From Nymphaea colorata (taxonomy: Eukaryota; Streptophyta; Magnoliopsida; Nymphaeales; Nymphaeaceae): 64,000 bases of DNA. Positions 1 to 13,725 of this stretch are shown one piece after another (position 1 is the stretch's first letter; each line of letters opens with the position of its first letter). The DNA is taken from assembly GCF_008831285.2 (NCBI RefSeq), contig NC_045140.1, positions 18,722,370 through 18,786,369 of the forward strand, written 5' to 3'. The position numbers and the translations under genes were made by a program. The notes below the pieces were generated by a model that did no database searches, was not told where the DNA came from, and was given only the letters and a program-made list of their open reading frames with translations.

Positions 1-3000
1 GTCTACAAACGTATAAAGAAAATCTTAAGATAATTAACAGGTTTGAAATGTTTATCATGTTGATCTGCATGTTTCTAAACATGCTTCAAACACGCGTGCA
101 CACACGCGCATACACACACATTTGTCAGAAGTAGCTTGAGGCTCCTAGTCCCCCGTTTTGGCACCACTTAGGTCTGGCCAAATTTGTACTAACAAGTAAA
201 TCAATAGATGTTCATCAATGAAGTGTATATATATATATACTTCAGTTAAATTCTCTGGCCCTTGACAGGAGAGGTAGAAAATTTTCTGCTTCTTCCTGTG
301 CTGTTAGTTTTTCCATGTCTTCAATTTGAAATGTCTTCTTTTGATTCTTCCTTTTACCTAGAAAACAGCAAAAGCAGATAGGCGCAGATTGATTAAGCAA
401 AAGGTTGGTTGGGAAGGAGAGGATCAGTAGCTGAAAAGTTGATTGAAGCTGTTTGACTATTAGTTTTTGAGTCTCTTTCATCGAACATTAAAAAGTGTCC
501 CTGCCAACCTTTCCCGTGCAGACAGACTCTTTCAATTGCTCTACTGTTAGCTACTGTTGGTGCTCTTGACAGCTCAAAGGGGCGTTTGTTGTACTCATGT
601 GCCACTGACTGCTTCCGAATAATGCATATGCTTTTTGCCTTGCTTTAGATTAGAGATAACTATAATCATGTTGGGACCATATGTAGGCTTTAATGAAGTA
701 GAAAAACGTGCGTCAAGGAAATTAATGGCACCGAGATATTGATGATAGAAAGTACATTTAACACCAGTGGGGGCGTGCTTTGGCTGGTCTAATTAGCCAG
801 AATTTCATTCTCAACAATCAAAATAGACCCGGGAATAATCTTGGTGATGCACCTTTTTAAGATGCATGGTTAAGAGATAAGCAAGGAGAAAACATTGTTA
901 GCTAATATTGAATTATTAAACCTGATCTCCTTTTTCTCATTCTTTTTTCTCTCGACCATCCATCTTGGAAAGATGGATGACCAAGATTATTCCTTGTGAG
1001 CCTAGTGATATATATATGTATATGTATAAATGCATTTTATTAATCTGATACTGTACACTTCTTTTACATGTTACTTAATATATGTACGTTAATTATTTTA
1101 TATACTACGAATACACATAGAGAGAGAACTTGATAGCATACGTTAAACGTGGTATATATGTCATGTCCTAATATTATGTTAGGTAGAATATATGATACAA
1201 GATTTTGATCATGTACTATGACATACCTATATGCATGAGATATGTATATGATTCCACTCAGTCTAGTTTGATCATTCCAAGCATCATTGGCACTGGGTAA
1301 ATGTCCAATAGGAGCCAAGTCAAACGAGTCTTTTAGAACGGCATGCGAGTTTTCGAATATTAGTTAAAACACTTTAAGATACACTTAAGCATACCAAGTT
1401 TGAATGTTTCTGAAAAATGACGACATTGGACAGCAATTTCAGAAGGCCTTGAACATTATTCTTTACAATCTTCACTGATTAAGCAGCCATTTGCATGCAT
1501 TGCAGGCCTGTCGTCACTTCAGGTGATTGATTAATGCGGAGGGAACTTCCAAAGTGAAGAAATAATATCACCCCACAAAAGATTAAGAAAAGCAAAGGAG
1601 AGTATATCACAAGGAAATTCGATGCTACGTGCAAATCATATATCCTGTGCCATATCCCTACTGTGAAGAAGTGAAAAAAGGAAGGCGTGTTGATAGAAGA
1701 CGTCATTCTGGAAAGTAATCAATGAAGGGGAGGATGGTGCCTGTCTAGCTATGAACGAAACCTTGGCTAGCTTCGGGAGTTTTTTTCCGAGATACCTAAT
1801 TAGAGAGCGACAGTGACAACAGTGACCCGTTTCTCGTTTGTTCGTTAGCACCAGTTGCGCCTCTACCGTGGAACCCACCATCGCCCGATGACATGCCACT
1901 TGCAGCCCTTGAATTTGCTGCAGGTATGGTGGGCTTTGATGGTTAATCTTATGGCCTGTTGTCACTTCTGCATCACCTTGTTCCTTCAGTATGACAACCA
2001 ACATCGTCTTTAATTTTTGGGTTTTTCTTCTATGGTTTTCTTCTTTTTATCTTGTAGAGATAAGCATGAGACCTGCTGCTGTCTGCACACCAGAAAAGTT
2101 ATCTGCTAAGGATTTTCATGTTGGATTTGGTGGATCAGGTTTTGTCCAGGAAATGAAGCCGACCCTTAGAAGGAGCTTTTGATGCCCTCGAGTTATATAT
2201 TCATGGGGTTTCCGTGGAGGATTACGTTTTCCTTTCTCGAGTTGATGTCATAGATACATAGATAGAAGACTATTGTACCCGTGACAATTTTGGCCATCTC
2301 TCTGATCCAGAAAAATGGAAAAGAAGAAGAAGAAATTAAGAAGAAAACTAGCTAAGAAAGTAGGCTAGGGTTGTATTGGTTAAAGTGATATTGCACTAAA
2401 GAATGCAGGAAAAACAATTGAATGAAAGGTATACAGATGGAAAAATTAATGGGCATATTAAAACAAAAAGCCGACTTGGTTGACCAACTCTTCCAGGCTC
2501 TGTGATCAGGAAATAATTCTCATCGTCATTTCGTTTTCTCTTAGATGCAGAATCCCTCTGTAAGGGCCCAATCTAAAACTAACTTGAGTGCATTGGTATG
2601 AGGGCATACAACCTATGGCAGATCCCAACTTAACTTGTAGGATTTTTTGTTTACATCAGCACCAAAGCTACGAATTAGGAGAACTAGTTGCAATAAGTAT
2701 GGCACACGACCATATAGACCTTTTAAGATTTTTGAAAATCTCTTCATGAATATAAAACTATTCTCAAGTGCTTTTGCAACAGTATTTGGAGGGTTATGCC
2801 CTTTGATTAGACTAGATTCTACTCGATCCTGTGTAGTGCACGTATGTGCATATATGATGATCTTAGCAACCATAGCTGCTAATTAAGTTCACCTAATCTG
2901 AAATGACAGAAAATTTTCATCGTCTTACTGTGTAAATTCAAACATATCACCAATGAATTTGAAAATTTCTCAGGAAAAGAAAGAGATGAGGCCCCTTCGA

Positions 3001-6000
3001 TCGTTCGCTGATACTCCATTATTCCAGTATAGTATAGGGCACGCACTGTGAGTTCAGTGGTAGTGTCTCAAAGTGCCTCAAGCAAATTAACACAGTACCG
3101 GGGTACTGTCTTTTGGTGGTGGTTCACTCAAGAATGTGTCTGTATACCTGAAAAAGTAATGCACTGAATCAACACTCTTTTTTTTACATAGCTTTCTAGC
3201 TCATCAACAGATGTCTGGGCTCACTTTTTGATACCATTGTTCTATATGAATTAGTACTCATAAGGCTGGAAAAGCAACGATACACTTCCTTATGTCTATG
3301 CATGAATTTGACCAATATACACAAGTAAGTTGATATGCGTGCACTATGTCTAGTCACATGCAATGACTTGTGAATTAGTTGTGCATCTGCACCCAAGCAC
3401 TGAAAGAGTCAGCCCACTTGCTCAAAGTAATAAAGCTCCGATTGAGAGGCTCTTCAGGATATAAACTCACATTCCCGTTTATATGGACCAAATTCATGTC
3501 AATATCTTAAAGAATTCGAGTAAAACTATAGATTCGACTTTTTTCTTATCATGATCATGAAAATAAATGATGCGCAACAGTTTCAAACGAGTACTAGAAC
3601 ATATATTGTTGGTTTGTAGATCAGGCATCGTATAATTGGGTGCAGATGGATTGAATTCAGATCAGCTAACCATGTCGAGAACTCTCTTGATTGGTTTGTC
3701 TCAATGCAGCTTACAAAAGGCCCTGCCATGAAGCCATGTCAGGTGTATGAACAGCCAAGCCCAAAATCTTTCTTTCTTGTGCTTGTCCTCATTAGGCAAT
3801 TAGAGATCAATCTTCGAAATTTAATTTAGCTCATTCAAAGGCACCTACTCTGTTGCTCACTGATGTTAAACTAATTATTTTTTCACAAGAATGTTAAACA
3901 TAACCCAATCACTATATTAGCTGTAGGCTTCACTTTAACTGTTATGTGAACAAAAAGATCACAACAAAATTTTGGTAAAAGTTATGTCTTGGTATGGGGT
4001 AAACATGGGATATCCAAGTGCAAAATGGGTAATTTCCAAAAGCATCTAAGCAGTGAGCGCACCTCGAGATGAGTGTGCTTCTATTCCTACTTCGTCAGGG
4101 CCTCAAATAGCACGGATCGAGTTGTGTGCACAAGGGTGTGCATGTAAAAGTATACACACAGAGGAAAAGGAAGAGGGATTGGGGTATTTCTGAATTTTTT
4201 TATAAAGTAATATCTATTTTAGACTTTTTAACATTTTCATAACCTTTTTTACCCTTTTAATATGTTTTTTTTTTACTTTAAACAGGGGTACTTTGGTCAA
4301 TGCACACCCCTATGCACAATTTTTCATGCACAGGGGTGTGCATATATAACCCGTTTCACTTGAGACAATGACATGTTCTTCGTCTGGCCTTCTAGGCTGG
4401 AGTCACTGAAGTATGGGAATCCAAGATAAGGTCACTACTAGATGAACCATTTATTTCTTCCATAATCAAGCATCCTCCAAAAAGGATCTTCTCAGCAACT
4501 TCTCAGCAACTGTAAACAGACTCCCCAGCCCCACTTAAAGGACCTCAAAAGGGAGCAACTTTTGTACTCGAACTTCGTGAGGAAAAGAGGCCAAAGGAGA
4601 ATTCTGAATTTATTTAAAAAGTTTTGTTAAGCAATAAGAAATCAAATATCATGGTTGAAGGAGTCTATCCATCACATATTTGCTTAAGGAAGAACATGGC
4701 ATAGTCATCAAGGTAAAGTAGGTGCTAACTATCGCTCCATAATCTTTCAATTTATGCTTCTTATTATCCATATATACCAAGAAAGGTGTACAGCCTAATG
4801 AGGCTACTATAAAATATTTACTCACAGGTGAGGCAGGCTCTTCTATTCTCGACAAGAGATCATGCTTCAATAAATAGTGAACAGTCTTACCAGTCTACAA
4901 ATCTATCACTTTTAGGAACTTTGATTGCACTTATTATATCCATCATTGTGAGGATCAGGTTCAAGCTTTCCTAGCCGTGTTCATCAATGGACACTTAAGG
5001 TATAGGAAAGAGTGTGGTTCATTTGACAAATTCCTAGCTCTATCGGCTCAATCCTTTTTATTAATAAAAGATAGTTGGAATCTAATTGCAATTGATTATG
5101 AATAAAAATCACTCACAACTCACAAGCTACGACTGGTTTAAGACTCCATTTGGTAGCTTCAAGAATAACTTCATTAACTTTACGAGTGACATCATAAGTA
5201 GTTATGCCAAATACGGGAAACTTCAAGATTTTGCTCTTAAAAAACCCCACAAGAATCTATGTCTGACTCAAGTTTACAAGAAGGACCAACCCTCTTTAGG
5301 TCTCTCTACAGCATGAAGTAACCATATATGAAAGTGGAATTCCACAAGTTTTGCAACTGCACTAAGGAATAATAAGAAGGCATAAAGCATAGCAAATAAG
5401 GAATTCACTCAATATTGTTATTAATGATCAATTAATTGAATATCTTGAATAGTCCTGAAATTTGAAACTACCTGTTATTAAATAAGAACCTAGGGTTTCA
5501 GTTCAAGCTAATTGAAAGTGCTTGGTACTTCGAATGTGCATTTCTTGTGGCAAACTCACAACATCAGGCAGTTTTTATTAAGACAAATGGGAAGATTGAC
5601 AGGCTTTGACCACTGGAAGGTAATAATAAAGCTTGAGGCATGAAAATCATTTACATAACCCAATACAATTTGGGATAACCTTTTGGGTTATAGTCCCGCC
5701 TTACCAACAAAATGACAAAATATTGAAAAGACTAATATAGGAAGCAAACTAATGTTTCTAGCAGTGTGTCCCATCATTGGAGACACTAAAAAAGTGAAAG
5801 TCTCTTATTGCTTAAATAATACATAACCCAGTTTATAGCTCTATCTTATGTCCCACCTGATGTTCATTTCCCATTAGAAAGAAAAAGAAAACATAGTTTA
5901 ATCGTTTTCGTTTGACAAACATTTTGATAGCTACTGGTTAATCTGCACCCTTTTAGTTACTTTCCGGACTTAATGTTGGACCAATTTTAATGGTCTCTTT

Positions 6001-6132
6001 CAAAATCAAATCATATCAGGATACATAGGAAGGATTAGATTGTCCTTATAAGCTACCCAAATACACTACCATCCCAAGCCTGTAAAAGGTGACATTTTGC
6101 AAGCATATAACCTGTAGGAACGATGCTGGGTA
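1..6132. other. Intergenic, no supported gene
   Basis: I find no recognisable protein domain, no exon chain with matching splice sites and no RNA gene. Open frames on both strands are short (122 codons at most, 1636-2004 minus) and low in similarity to anything I know. It contains a (CA)-rich tract near 95-120 and an (AT)n tract near 226-239. Old, unrecognisable repeat remnants are likely but cannot be named. Confidence 0.6.
4120..4345. repeat. Element-like segment bounded by GTGTGCAT motifs
   Basis: The motif GGGTGTGCAT near 4136-4146 recurs as GGGGTGTGCAT near 4334-4344. It also appears inverted (ATGCACACCCC) near 4299-4312. The left copy and the inverted copy agree at about 16 of 18 positions, so the ends could fold back. 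The interior is AT-rich and non-coding. It may be a small non-autonomous DNA element; no target-site duplication was identified. Confidence 0.25.
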
Positions 6133-6610
6133 GGCGTTGTCTCTCACACGCCTTATTTAAGGATGGATCAGATGACTACTTGGTTTAAAACAGGAACGAG
6201 CAGGGAACACGAACCACCCCCAACCAATTGTGGGGGGCGGAGGAGTGTGTGTGTTGTTGGGGTTGGGTGTTACCATTTGTCGTTGATGACTAATGGGGCG
6301 TGGCCTATGTCTCAGGACACTCTAGATGCCCTATAGGGCAATCATTGGTAGTCTGATGGAAGCAAACTTTTTTTCTTGGAGAGGCCTTCTCATCACCTGC
6401 TATCGCCAACAGCGATCTAGGAGCACATCACCAATGATCTTGAATTGTCGGTGATAGTTGGGTGAAGCAAGAACCCCCTCCAACTGTGGGTCAAGAGAGG
6501 TTTGCCTCCTCTGCCCCTGTGTTGTCTTCTTCTTTTTGTTTACAGTCGTTCAATAAAAATGAATCAGATGACTCTAGATAAGGTGTGTGAGGGGCGACAC
6601 GTGCCAAGTA
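6133..6610. mobile_element. Possible non-autonomous DNA transposon (MITE-like)
   Basis: The left border (GTTGTCTCTCACACGCCTTA, from 6135) resembles the reverse complement of the right border near 6573-6602 (GTGTCGCCCCTCACACACCT), with several mismatches. Just inside the termini, the string ATCAGATGACT occurs in direct orientation at both ends. The roughly 470-bp interior codes for nothing recognisable. No clear target-site duplication was seen, so the superfamily is not assigned. Confidence 0.3.
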
Positions 6611-7530
6611 TCATGCAATGGAAGCACTAGCAATGGTTTTTGGTCTAGCAACAGTTAATGGTATTTTTAACGATGGTATGTGTAGCATTTAGGCATGACT
6701 TTTAAATATTTAACCATCCTTCATCATCCACAAGCCAGTAGATTTCAGTTTAGAGGCAAGAGGATTTCTCAATTCAAACCCAAGTAGAGAAATCCACAAA
6801 TTTCATGTAGTTGTAGCTTTCTCATGTCCTATGTATCTGAAGGTCAAATTGGTTGCTTTTCTTCACTTTAACATGGATATAAAGTTTAATTAGCTGGTTG
6901 ACAAGTATAACTTCACATGGTACATTTAATGGAGAATTAAAGTAAGTACATTAATATTGGGACATGATATGGTGATTTTTACGCCTTTAAACATGATAAT
7001 TTGCATAGTATGATGGTTAATATGTCAAATAGTTACTTTTTGTACAATTCAAATAAGCTGCTTTATAATTTTGGAGGGCATTTGATAAGAAAATTGTGCT
7101 CTTTAGAGGGCGTTTAAACAGTTTGGCCAATAACATCATGCATGTCCTAATTCTAAGAAATAATGTCTAGCTGGTGTTTAATTGTTGGATATAAAAACAA
7201 CATTTATAATTGCACTATATTTCTTGAAACGAGAATATGAATTTCTTACAATATATGTGAGCATGATCTATTGTATTCTAGCAGGCAATTCTATCAATTG
7301 GTGGAACACTCAGTCCTTAATTAATAGGGGTATGACTTCAAGGAAGGGACTTCATCGAATGGCCAACCCATTGAAATTATTGAGAATACAGTCTCATAGG
7401 TAGCACATATGTGACTCTAGAACACAAATTATGTTATTCTTACTAAATGTCCTTTTAAGTTGCATCACTATCTATTTGATTGGCTCAAAGTTTGCTGCAT
7501 GAAGTGTATATTCTTTATAATAAGTTTGAA
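6611..7530. other. Intergenic, nothing recognised
   Basis: AT-rich DNA without a supported exon, RNA gene or named repeat. Confidence 0.5.
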
Positions 7531-7978
7531 TGTAACGACCCGACCTACTCCTGGGCTTGGGCCTTTAGTTTAACGGATTCCAACCCACCGCTAGCAGTTT
7601 TGGTTTCAGCTCAAAAAAACAAATAAAAACATCTTTTATAAGCCCTTTAAGACCTCTCTCAATCTTTAATACATACTAAATTTTTGGAGTGTTACAATCC
7701 ACCCTACTTAAGGCACATGTGTTTAAGGCACATGTGTTTGCATGTGTGTAGGACCCTAGGTCTCAATCTTGAACCATGCTTTGATACCACTGTAACAATC
7801 TGATCCACTCCCGAGCTTGGGGCCGTGATTTGATTGATTTCAACTTGCTCCTTAACAGATTTATTTCCAACATGAAAACAGTTATGAACCAAAACAAGTA
7901 ACTACTTTAACAACTTTATTTATAAGTCTATGAACATCATTTATAATCTTCAATATAAAACTAAACTTTTAGACTTGA
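7531..7978 (-). mobile_element. TRIM retrotransposon fossil, two LTRs
   Basis: An LTR-like segment (7531-7696) begins TGTAAC and ends GTTACA. A 94-bp interior follows, then a second, more worn copy (7791 to about 7978). Read on the minus strand, the interior opens with TGGTATCA, the start of the initiator-Met tRNA primer-binding site used by many plant LTR elements, and closes with a short purine-rich stretch before the next LTR. The tiny coding-free interior and short LTRs fit a terminal-repeat retrotransposon in miniature. It is the same family as the three-LTR array at 52648-53364. The LTRs have diverged considerably, so the insertion is old. Confidence 0.7.
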
Positions 7979-10083
7979 AACCATAGAAACTTTCTTGGTA
8001 ACTAAAGAAGGGGTCCATGGAGGTTATGTAAACCAGATCCTTGGTGGTGGCCGCAATCCCATGGTCCTCAGCGGTCGTGCACGAGTGATTTCCGCCATTA
8101 TGAAAAGCTAAGAAAAGAAGCAACGAGCAAATTGAAAATTAAGGGAACAAACGAGCAAAGAGTGACATTTCTTTGGCGTCATGCATATGCAAAAGAGTAC
8201 CTCATGGGCACTTTAAGGTGGTAAACAAATGGCAAAGGAGAGGAAAGGGGCCGCCGTGTTGAGGCCACCAGCCTTCACGTGAAATATTTGGAGCTTTTGG
8301 GGTGAGATGGTGACAGAAAGCGAGCCTGTTGGTTTTTGGAAGGACAGAAATATTGGCATTGACCAATATATTTTGTGAAAATCCCTCTTCTCTACGAAAA
8401 TTGAAAGGAAAAGAAAAAGTATCCTTTTCAGCAACTCCAGTCTAATCGTGGGCATACATCGAGTATTTTGGTCTTTCACACACTCCATTCATATTGTTCT
8501 TGCTTTACTTTAGTTCTGCGGAAAAGAAAAGAAAAAAAAAAAAAAGATTCTCAAAAAGTGTGTGATGTTTTCGAATTATTCTTCACCAAATGGGACCAAC
8601 ATGCATGTCGAAAGAAAAAGGAATGCATTGATCCTGACGGCTGTCAGGGAAGGCAACCAGGAATCACCAATCTCATGTATAATGATGATTACCGACTTTT
8701 CTGAAAGGTCTTTAATTTGTTTTACACATGTCCATTTGTCAACCATCTGATCATAATTTAGCACAAGTGCTCATATTTCATAAAACACACACACATATAA
8801 AGATTTGCTTCACATTATCTAAAGTGATAACGAACAACTAAGTCCACTAAAGTCACCAAGAAAAGCGTCATCCCATGCAAGTGGGCAGTAACTTGTAGTA
8901 CGTCGATTTTATTTTAACTTGTAGGTCATATGTAGTTGGTAGTTTACTGCACGGAAATAAGGATCAAAGGGAACACGCTGCATGTGAAATGTAACACTTT
9001 ATGAAATGGAAGGAGGCGATCGGAAGGGATCGAAAGGTGGAGCCATTGAATAGACAAGGCTGAGTTAAATTTTGGCCTTTGTTTTTCTTCCTGTCCTTTC
9101 GAGCCACTTCCCGGTTCGAAAGAATAATTGCTACAGTGGGAAAGAAGAGACAAGGGTGGTCCTCATGTAAAACACACCCTAATATGGCAGTAGAATGGCA
9201 GTATAGAGAGAGAGAGAGAGAGTGAGAGTGAGAGATCTACTTGCTCGCCCCCATATGGAGTACCAATAAGTGAGTGAACGTGTCATTGTCTTGGATCTAC
9301 TCCCTTGCTTTTCTCTTTTCCGACTAAATGAATTTTCCTGCTCATGAGATTTGGGATTTACTGGACTGCAAAACATGGGATCCACAAAGATTCCACCCCG
9401 AGTTTCTATTTCACTCTGTTTATATGTATATATAGGACTATTGAAGTTGTTTGAGTTCTACATTTGCAACTTATTGTCTACCTTCTAATTCCCTTGAAAT
9501 CGATGACCCAGGTAATTTTCATAATGGTCTAGCATATATATATATATATAGTAATTTCTGACAACCCAACCATAACAAAAGAAAAATATGAAACTAGATG
9601 TGTAGGTTGGATTTGATAAGGTGAAATGGATGGACTGTATGGACCCTTTTCTGTCGTCATTGTGTGAGATCAAATGATTAAGAACTCATGAAATGCTCGC
9701 TTCAAGAGGATTGATGAAAAAAGTATGGGCGGTTGAGACATGCTGCATATTTGAAGTCTCATGCATTTATCTCGCATTGACCGTTTTGAATAAGAGAGAG
9801 AGAGAGAGAATAATAGACGGGTTGGAACGATACCAGCCATTAAAGATATCCATATTGATGGCTGGAACGAAAAAAAAAAAAAAAGAGAAAAAGATATTAA
9901 AACAACCAAAATATATGCTTTTTTTTTCTTTTTATCTTCTGACATCCATTGATTTTGGGTACCCTCAATGGTTAAAATCATTCTTAATAAGCCTAAAACT
10001 TAAAGGAGGTGCTTGGTAATAAGAACAATGCATTAGTACTATATAAATCTGTTCCATAGTCATGAAACATTGTTGGCTTTTCA

Positions 10084-10085
<2 letters not shown>

Positions 10086-10129
<44 letters not shown>

Positions 10130-10130
10130 A
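10086..10130. repeat. Compound (CT)n(AT)n microsatellite
   Basis: A CT dinucleotide run passes directly into an AT run of about a dozen copies. Confidence 0.9.
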
Positions 10131-13016
10131 ATTTGCTCTTTTATCCCTTGCTATTTCACCTATTATATTTCTCAGATCGTTCTTGCTTCTACATTATAGG
10201 GATGGACAAGAATCAAAGGTCCGCAAAGTTCCAAAAGTCCACGACCTACTTTATTAGAGGAAAAAATATACAAAGAGAAAATCAGAACCAACGCTATAAT
10301 GAAGGGAACATATTGGAAAGTGAATACAGAATAAAAATAAAGAACCCCATTTATAAATTCAGAGAGAGAGAGAGAGTAGATCACTGCCCATTGCCCAACG
10401 ACCCAACAAAATGCTGTGGCCTTACGTCATGAGATCAGAGTCTGACCCCTTTAGCGCTTAACCTACGGCGTCGTACAACACCCATAATCAATCAATACTT
10501 AGCATTCAAAAATTTGCAGTTCTCTAAAACGATTCCTTCCATTAATATTTCCCCTTTGTTTCCGTGCTGGATGAGAGTTGTTATCCTCGCGATTTCTGCC
10601 ATTAAAGACAGCTCTGAGGTCGAGGGAAATGACATTCTGCCAAGCAGACTTTACATTATCATTCCACACAAATCAACGGTGAGGGCTTCAGATTTCGTCG
10701 GTCCCCATCATTAAATTAACCTCCCTCACCCCAAGATCTTGTATACCATTCATTAACAGGGCCTCGTTGATCCGCACCAGCCGCCCATTCAGCAGGTGAG
10801 TTCCTGACCGTAATCTGAAAGGAATGACTTTAAGTTAATGAAGCTCCTTGTATCGATCGTTCCCTTCCATCTTCACTATCATTTTTTTAAGTATCTGAAT
10901 TAAATGTTCTGACATTGATGACATCCATGGGAGTAAAGCAGACTGCGTTTTCTTACAAAGGGTACATTGATTATTGCTATTATTTTCTGGAGGGGGAGAG
11001 TACATTAATGATATGTGGAGGTCGGGCCCATAGATTGTGCAATTATGAATGTGACCATAATGACAAAAGTTGAAAACAGCAAAATAACAACCAGAAGATC
11101 AAATTCCATGGAAATTTTGATTTTTTATTCTCAAGGTTTCGTTCTTTGAACAGCAAAATGTTGCAAAAGGCAGAGAATGGGTGAGGGACAAACATTTGCA
11201 GAAAAGCCAGAGCGAGGTGCAGGTAAAGAGTAAGAAAAGAAATAGAAACCATGATGTTTTCCTGAAAATAGCTATGTATAGCGATATACAATTAATTTGT
11301 ACAAAGAATGATATTTTCTCTAAGATGAAAACCAGAAACATTGCATCGTTCGTGAAATTCGGAGTATACCAGATACATTCCCCCTGCGATTCTCATCTAA
11401 GTAGGCGTGTTTAACCAACCTGAACCAAACTACAGAAATGATTCTGCTTCTTCTCTTTCAACAGTTTTAATTTCATGTCTGTGGTTCAATCTGCACAGAT
11501 GAAGCAACCATTCTTTTTCGCTCTAGTATTGATGGTGGCATGTGCATATCGGCATCATGGTGAACATGTTTTCCTGTTGAATGATGAAGATGGCAAGTAT
11601 GGGGCATCATGGGAGGGCATGCATGCATGAAGACCACAGCATTGTGGGGACATGAGCATGCAGACACAGCAGGACCCACAAAAAAATTGAATCCATCCCT
11701 ACCATTGATTCCGAACCAACTCCACCACCACCATCCCAACATCATCATTATCATCAGTAATAATTGCTGCAACAATAATGAAAACAATAGTAACATCATT
11801 GTGGTTATCATCATCAGTGAGATATTACGAAGATACCTCTGTACTTGACAAGAGGAAGGAGACAAGGGCCAGGTTAGGTGGTGGGCTGAGGTGGGTCTGA
11901 ATCCGGTGCGGTACGGCCGGTCAAAGAAAGGGATGGTACTGGTGCCCTTTGGCAGGAAAGGATGGGGGGTTGGCGAGGAATTGGGGGTACCAACCCCTTG
12001 TAGAGACTGTGACATGAGGCCGGCCATTGGCAAAAGGCCGAGAGAGAGAAAGAGAGAGAGAGGTACACATTAAAGGAAACCCAGCTCTGGTCATCATGAG
12101 AAACTTAGGAATACAGTACTGTCTGTATTTCCAGAACCTGTGAGGCATCAATTCTCCTAAACACTTGCCTTTCATGCCGCAGCAGGTAGGTAGTTCAACC
12201 CCCATTTCCTCTAGGATCATGATTCTACCCAAACAGCAAAAGTACAAAAAGTAGAGGCTGGTGCCATCAATGATCTACTTCCTTCTTAATGTTCTGAAGA
12301 ATTAACTGCATGGGTGCCACCGAATATTTTCCCTTCTTCCCCTTTCCTCTTCCTGTTTTTGAATTGTTTTGCTTAACTAGCTAGTATAAAAGTCCACCAT
12401 TTTTCAGTTATTTTGGTCATGCATTGTCCCAGAACTTTCTGCTGTTCTCCTCTTTGTTAGTTCAGTATCTGTGTGGGGCTGAAACATGTCGGCTTTGTAG
12501 CAAGGAACATGGAACCTTGTAATCAATCACTATTAAATCCGGCCAACCCCGCGAGTGATCTTTAGTTGGTATAGCATCAGCACCACAATAAATAAAAACT
12601 GATCATTAGGGAGAAATTAACGTGTGGTCTCTGCTGGTCTTGCAAATGATCATCCACTGGATGACCAGATCTCAACTCTTGATGTCGTTGGACTTGCATG
12701 CCTCAAAATCGTTAGTATTCACAAGTTTTGTTCTTGATCAAGATTCGTCGGATGTGGAAGTTGATTTCCTAGCGCTTACTTTCTTTCAGTTTTCATGGAA
12801 ACTAGCAAAGTGTTCACATATGTAAAATTAATGGATGTCAATAAACCGAGGTTATAACTGTGTGCATGTTGCGGAAGAAAAATGATGTATATTTTAAAAT
12901 ATATGCTTTCTTGGAACGGTTGCATCTTCTCATCGTCATATGATCAGCCTCTTCTGGAATATTCTGGCAATAAGATCACTATATATTCATGCATATTTTC
13001 TTATCATCTGATTATG

Positions 13017-13062
13017 CACACACACACACAGGTGGGGGGAGAGAGAGAGAGAGAGAGAGAAT
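13017..13062. repeat. Compound (CA)n...(GA)n microsatellite
   Basis: A short CA run is followed by a G-rich link and about eleven GA copies. Confidence 0.9.
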
Positions 13063-13725
13063 CTTTTTTCCGATGAACCATTCCGATCGAATGAAAGTTG
13101 CTGGAAGTCCAGTATAGCATTTTTGAATCATAAATGAGACCACTTTATCAGTTTTCCTTTTACCTTTTAGCATCACGCAAATATTTATTGTGTAGATTTA
13201 TAATACGGATATCCTGACAGTGAAGAGAGAGGAAAAAGAAATCGACCATGACCATTTATCGCCGTGAAGAGTCACTCGTGGAAGTTCTCTAAAATTCTTT
13301 TCACGTTCAACTTTCTTTTCACGCACAACGCTTACAGTTTTGGTGTTGGACGTAGTGAACTTAAGCCTTCACACTGTGCAAAATATTAAGAAACCACAGT
13401 GTGGTGTAGGTTAAGTTTTCCTTTTCGCAACACATGATATTTTTATTAGGTTTACAGTAGCCATTTTATCACTTTTGAGGAAGAGGTTTGAATGGTCACG
13501 AAAGAAGTAGGAAGAGGTGGCCGTTGCCCGTTGGGAACTGGGAAGGGAAAAGTATGACCAAGGATAAGACATTGACAACAAGAATTAAAAGCATGATAAA
13601 TACTGTAGCTGCAGTGCAGATGGTTCAAGTATAAATGAAGGTTTTCAGACGGGTGGAAAGAAGCTTCAAGAAGAGAGGATGGTGGGGGGGTTTTGCAGAG
13701 AAACGGAAAGGAAGCCGGTGAACAG

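Larger units (their letters stand above)
7979..13692. other. Intergenic, no supported gene
   Basis: No domain, exon chain or RNA gene is recognisable. Microsatellites are frequent: GA near 9208-9232, 9796-9809 and 10361-10377, CT/AT at 10086-10130, CA/GA at 13017-13062. A 186-codon minus-strand open frame at 11473-12033 is low-complexity (runs of Leu, Met, Trp and His) and looks fortuitous. The last few hundred bases are presumably promoter and leader of the gene at 13.7 kb. Confidence 0.55.

Noticed and set aside
1636-2004. 122-codon minus-strand open frame
   Set aside because: No recognisable domain, unremarkable composition and no linked exons; consistent with chance.
11930-12000. Possible miR399- or miR482-like precursor
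   Set aside because: A short GGGGTTGG...CCAACCCC palindrome and a GCCCTTTGGCA string are present, but neither matches a known miRNA and the stem is only about 8 bp.
11473-12033. 186-codon minus-strand open frame
   Set aside because: Low-complexity composition (Leu/Met/Trp/His runs) from ATG/ATC-rich repeats; no domain and no supporting splice or promoter context.
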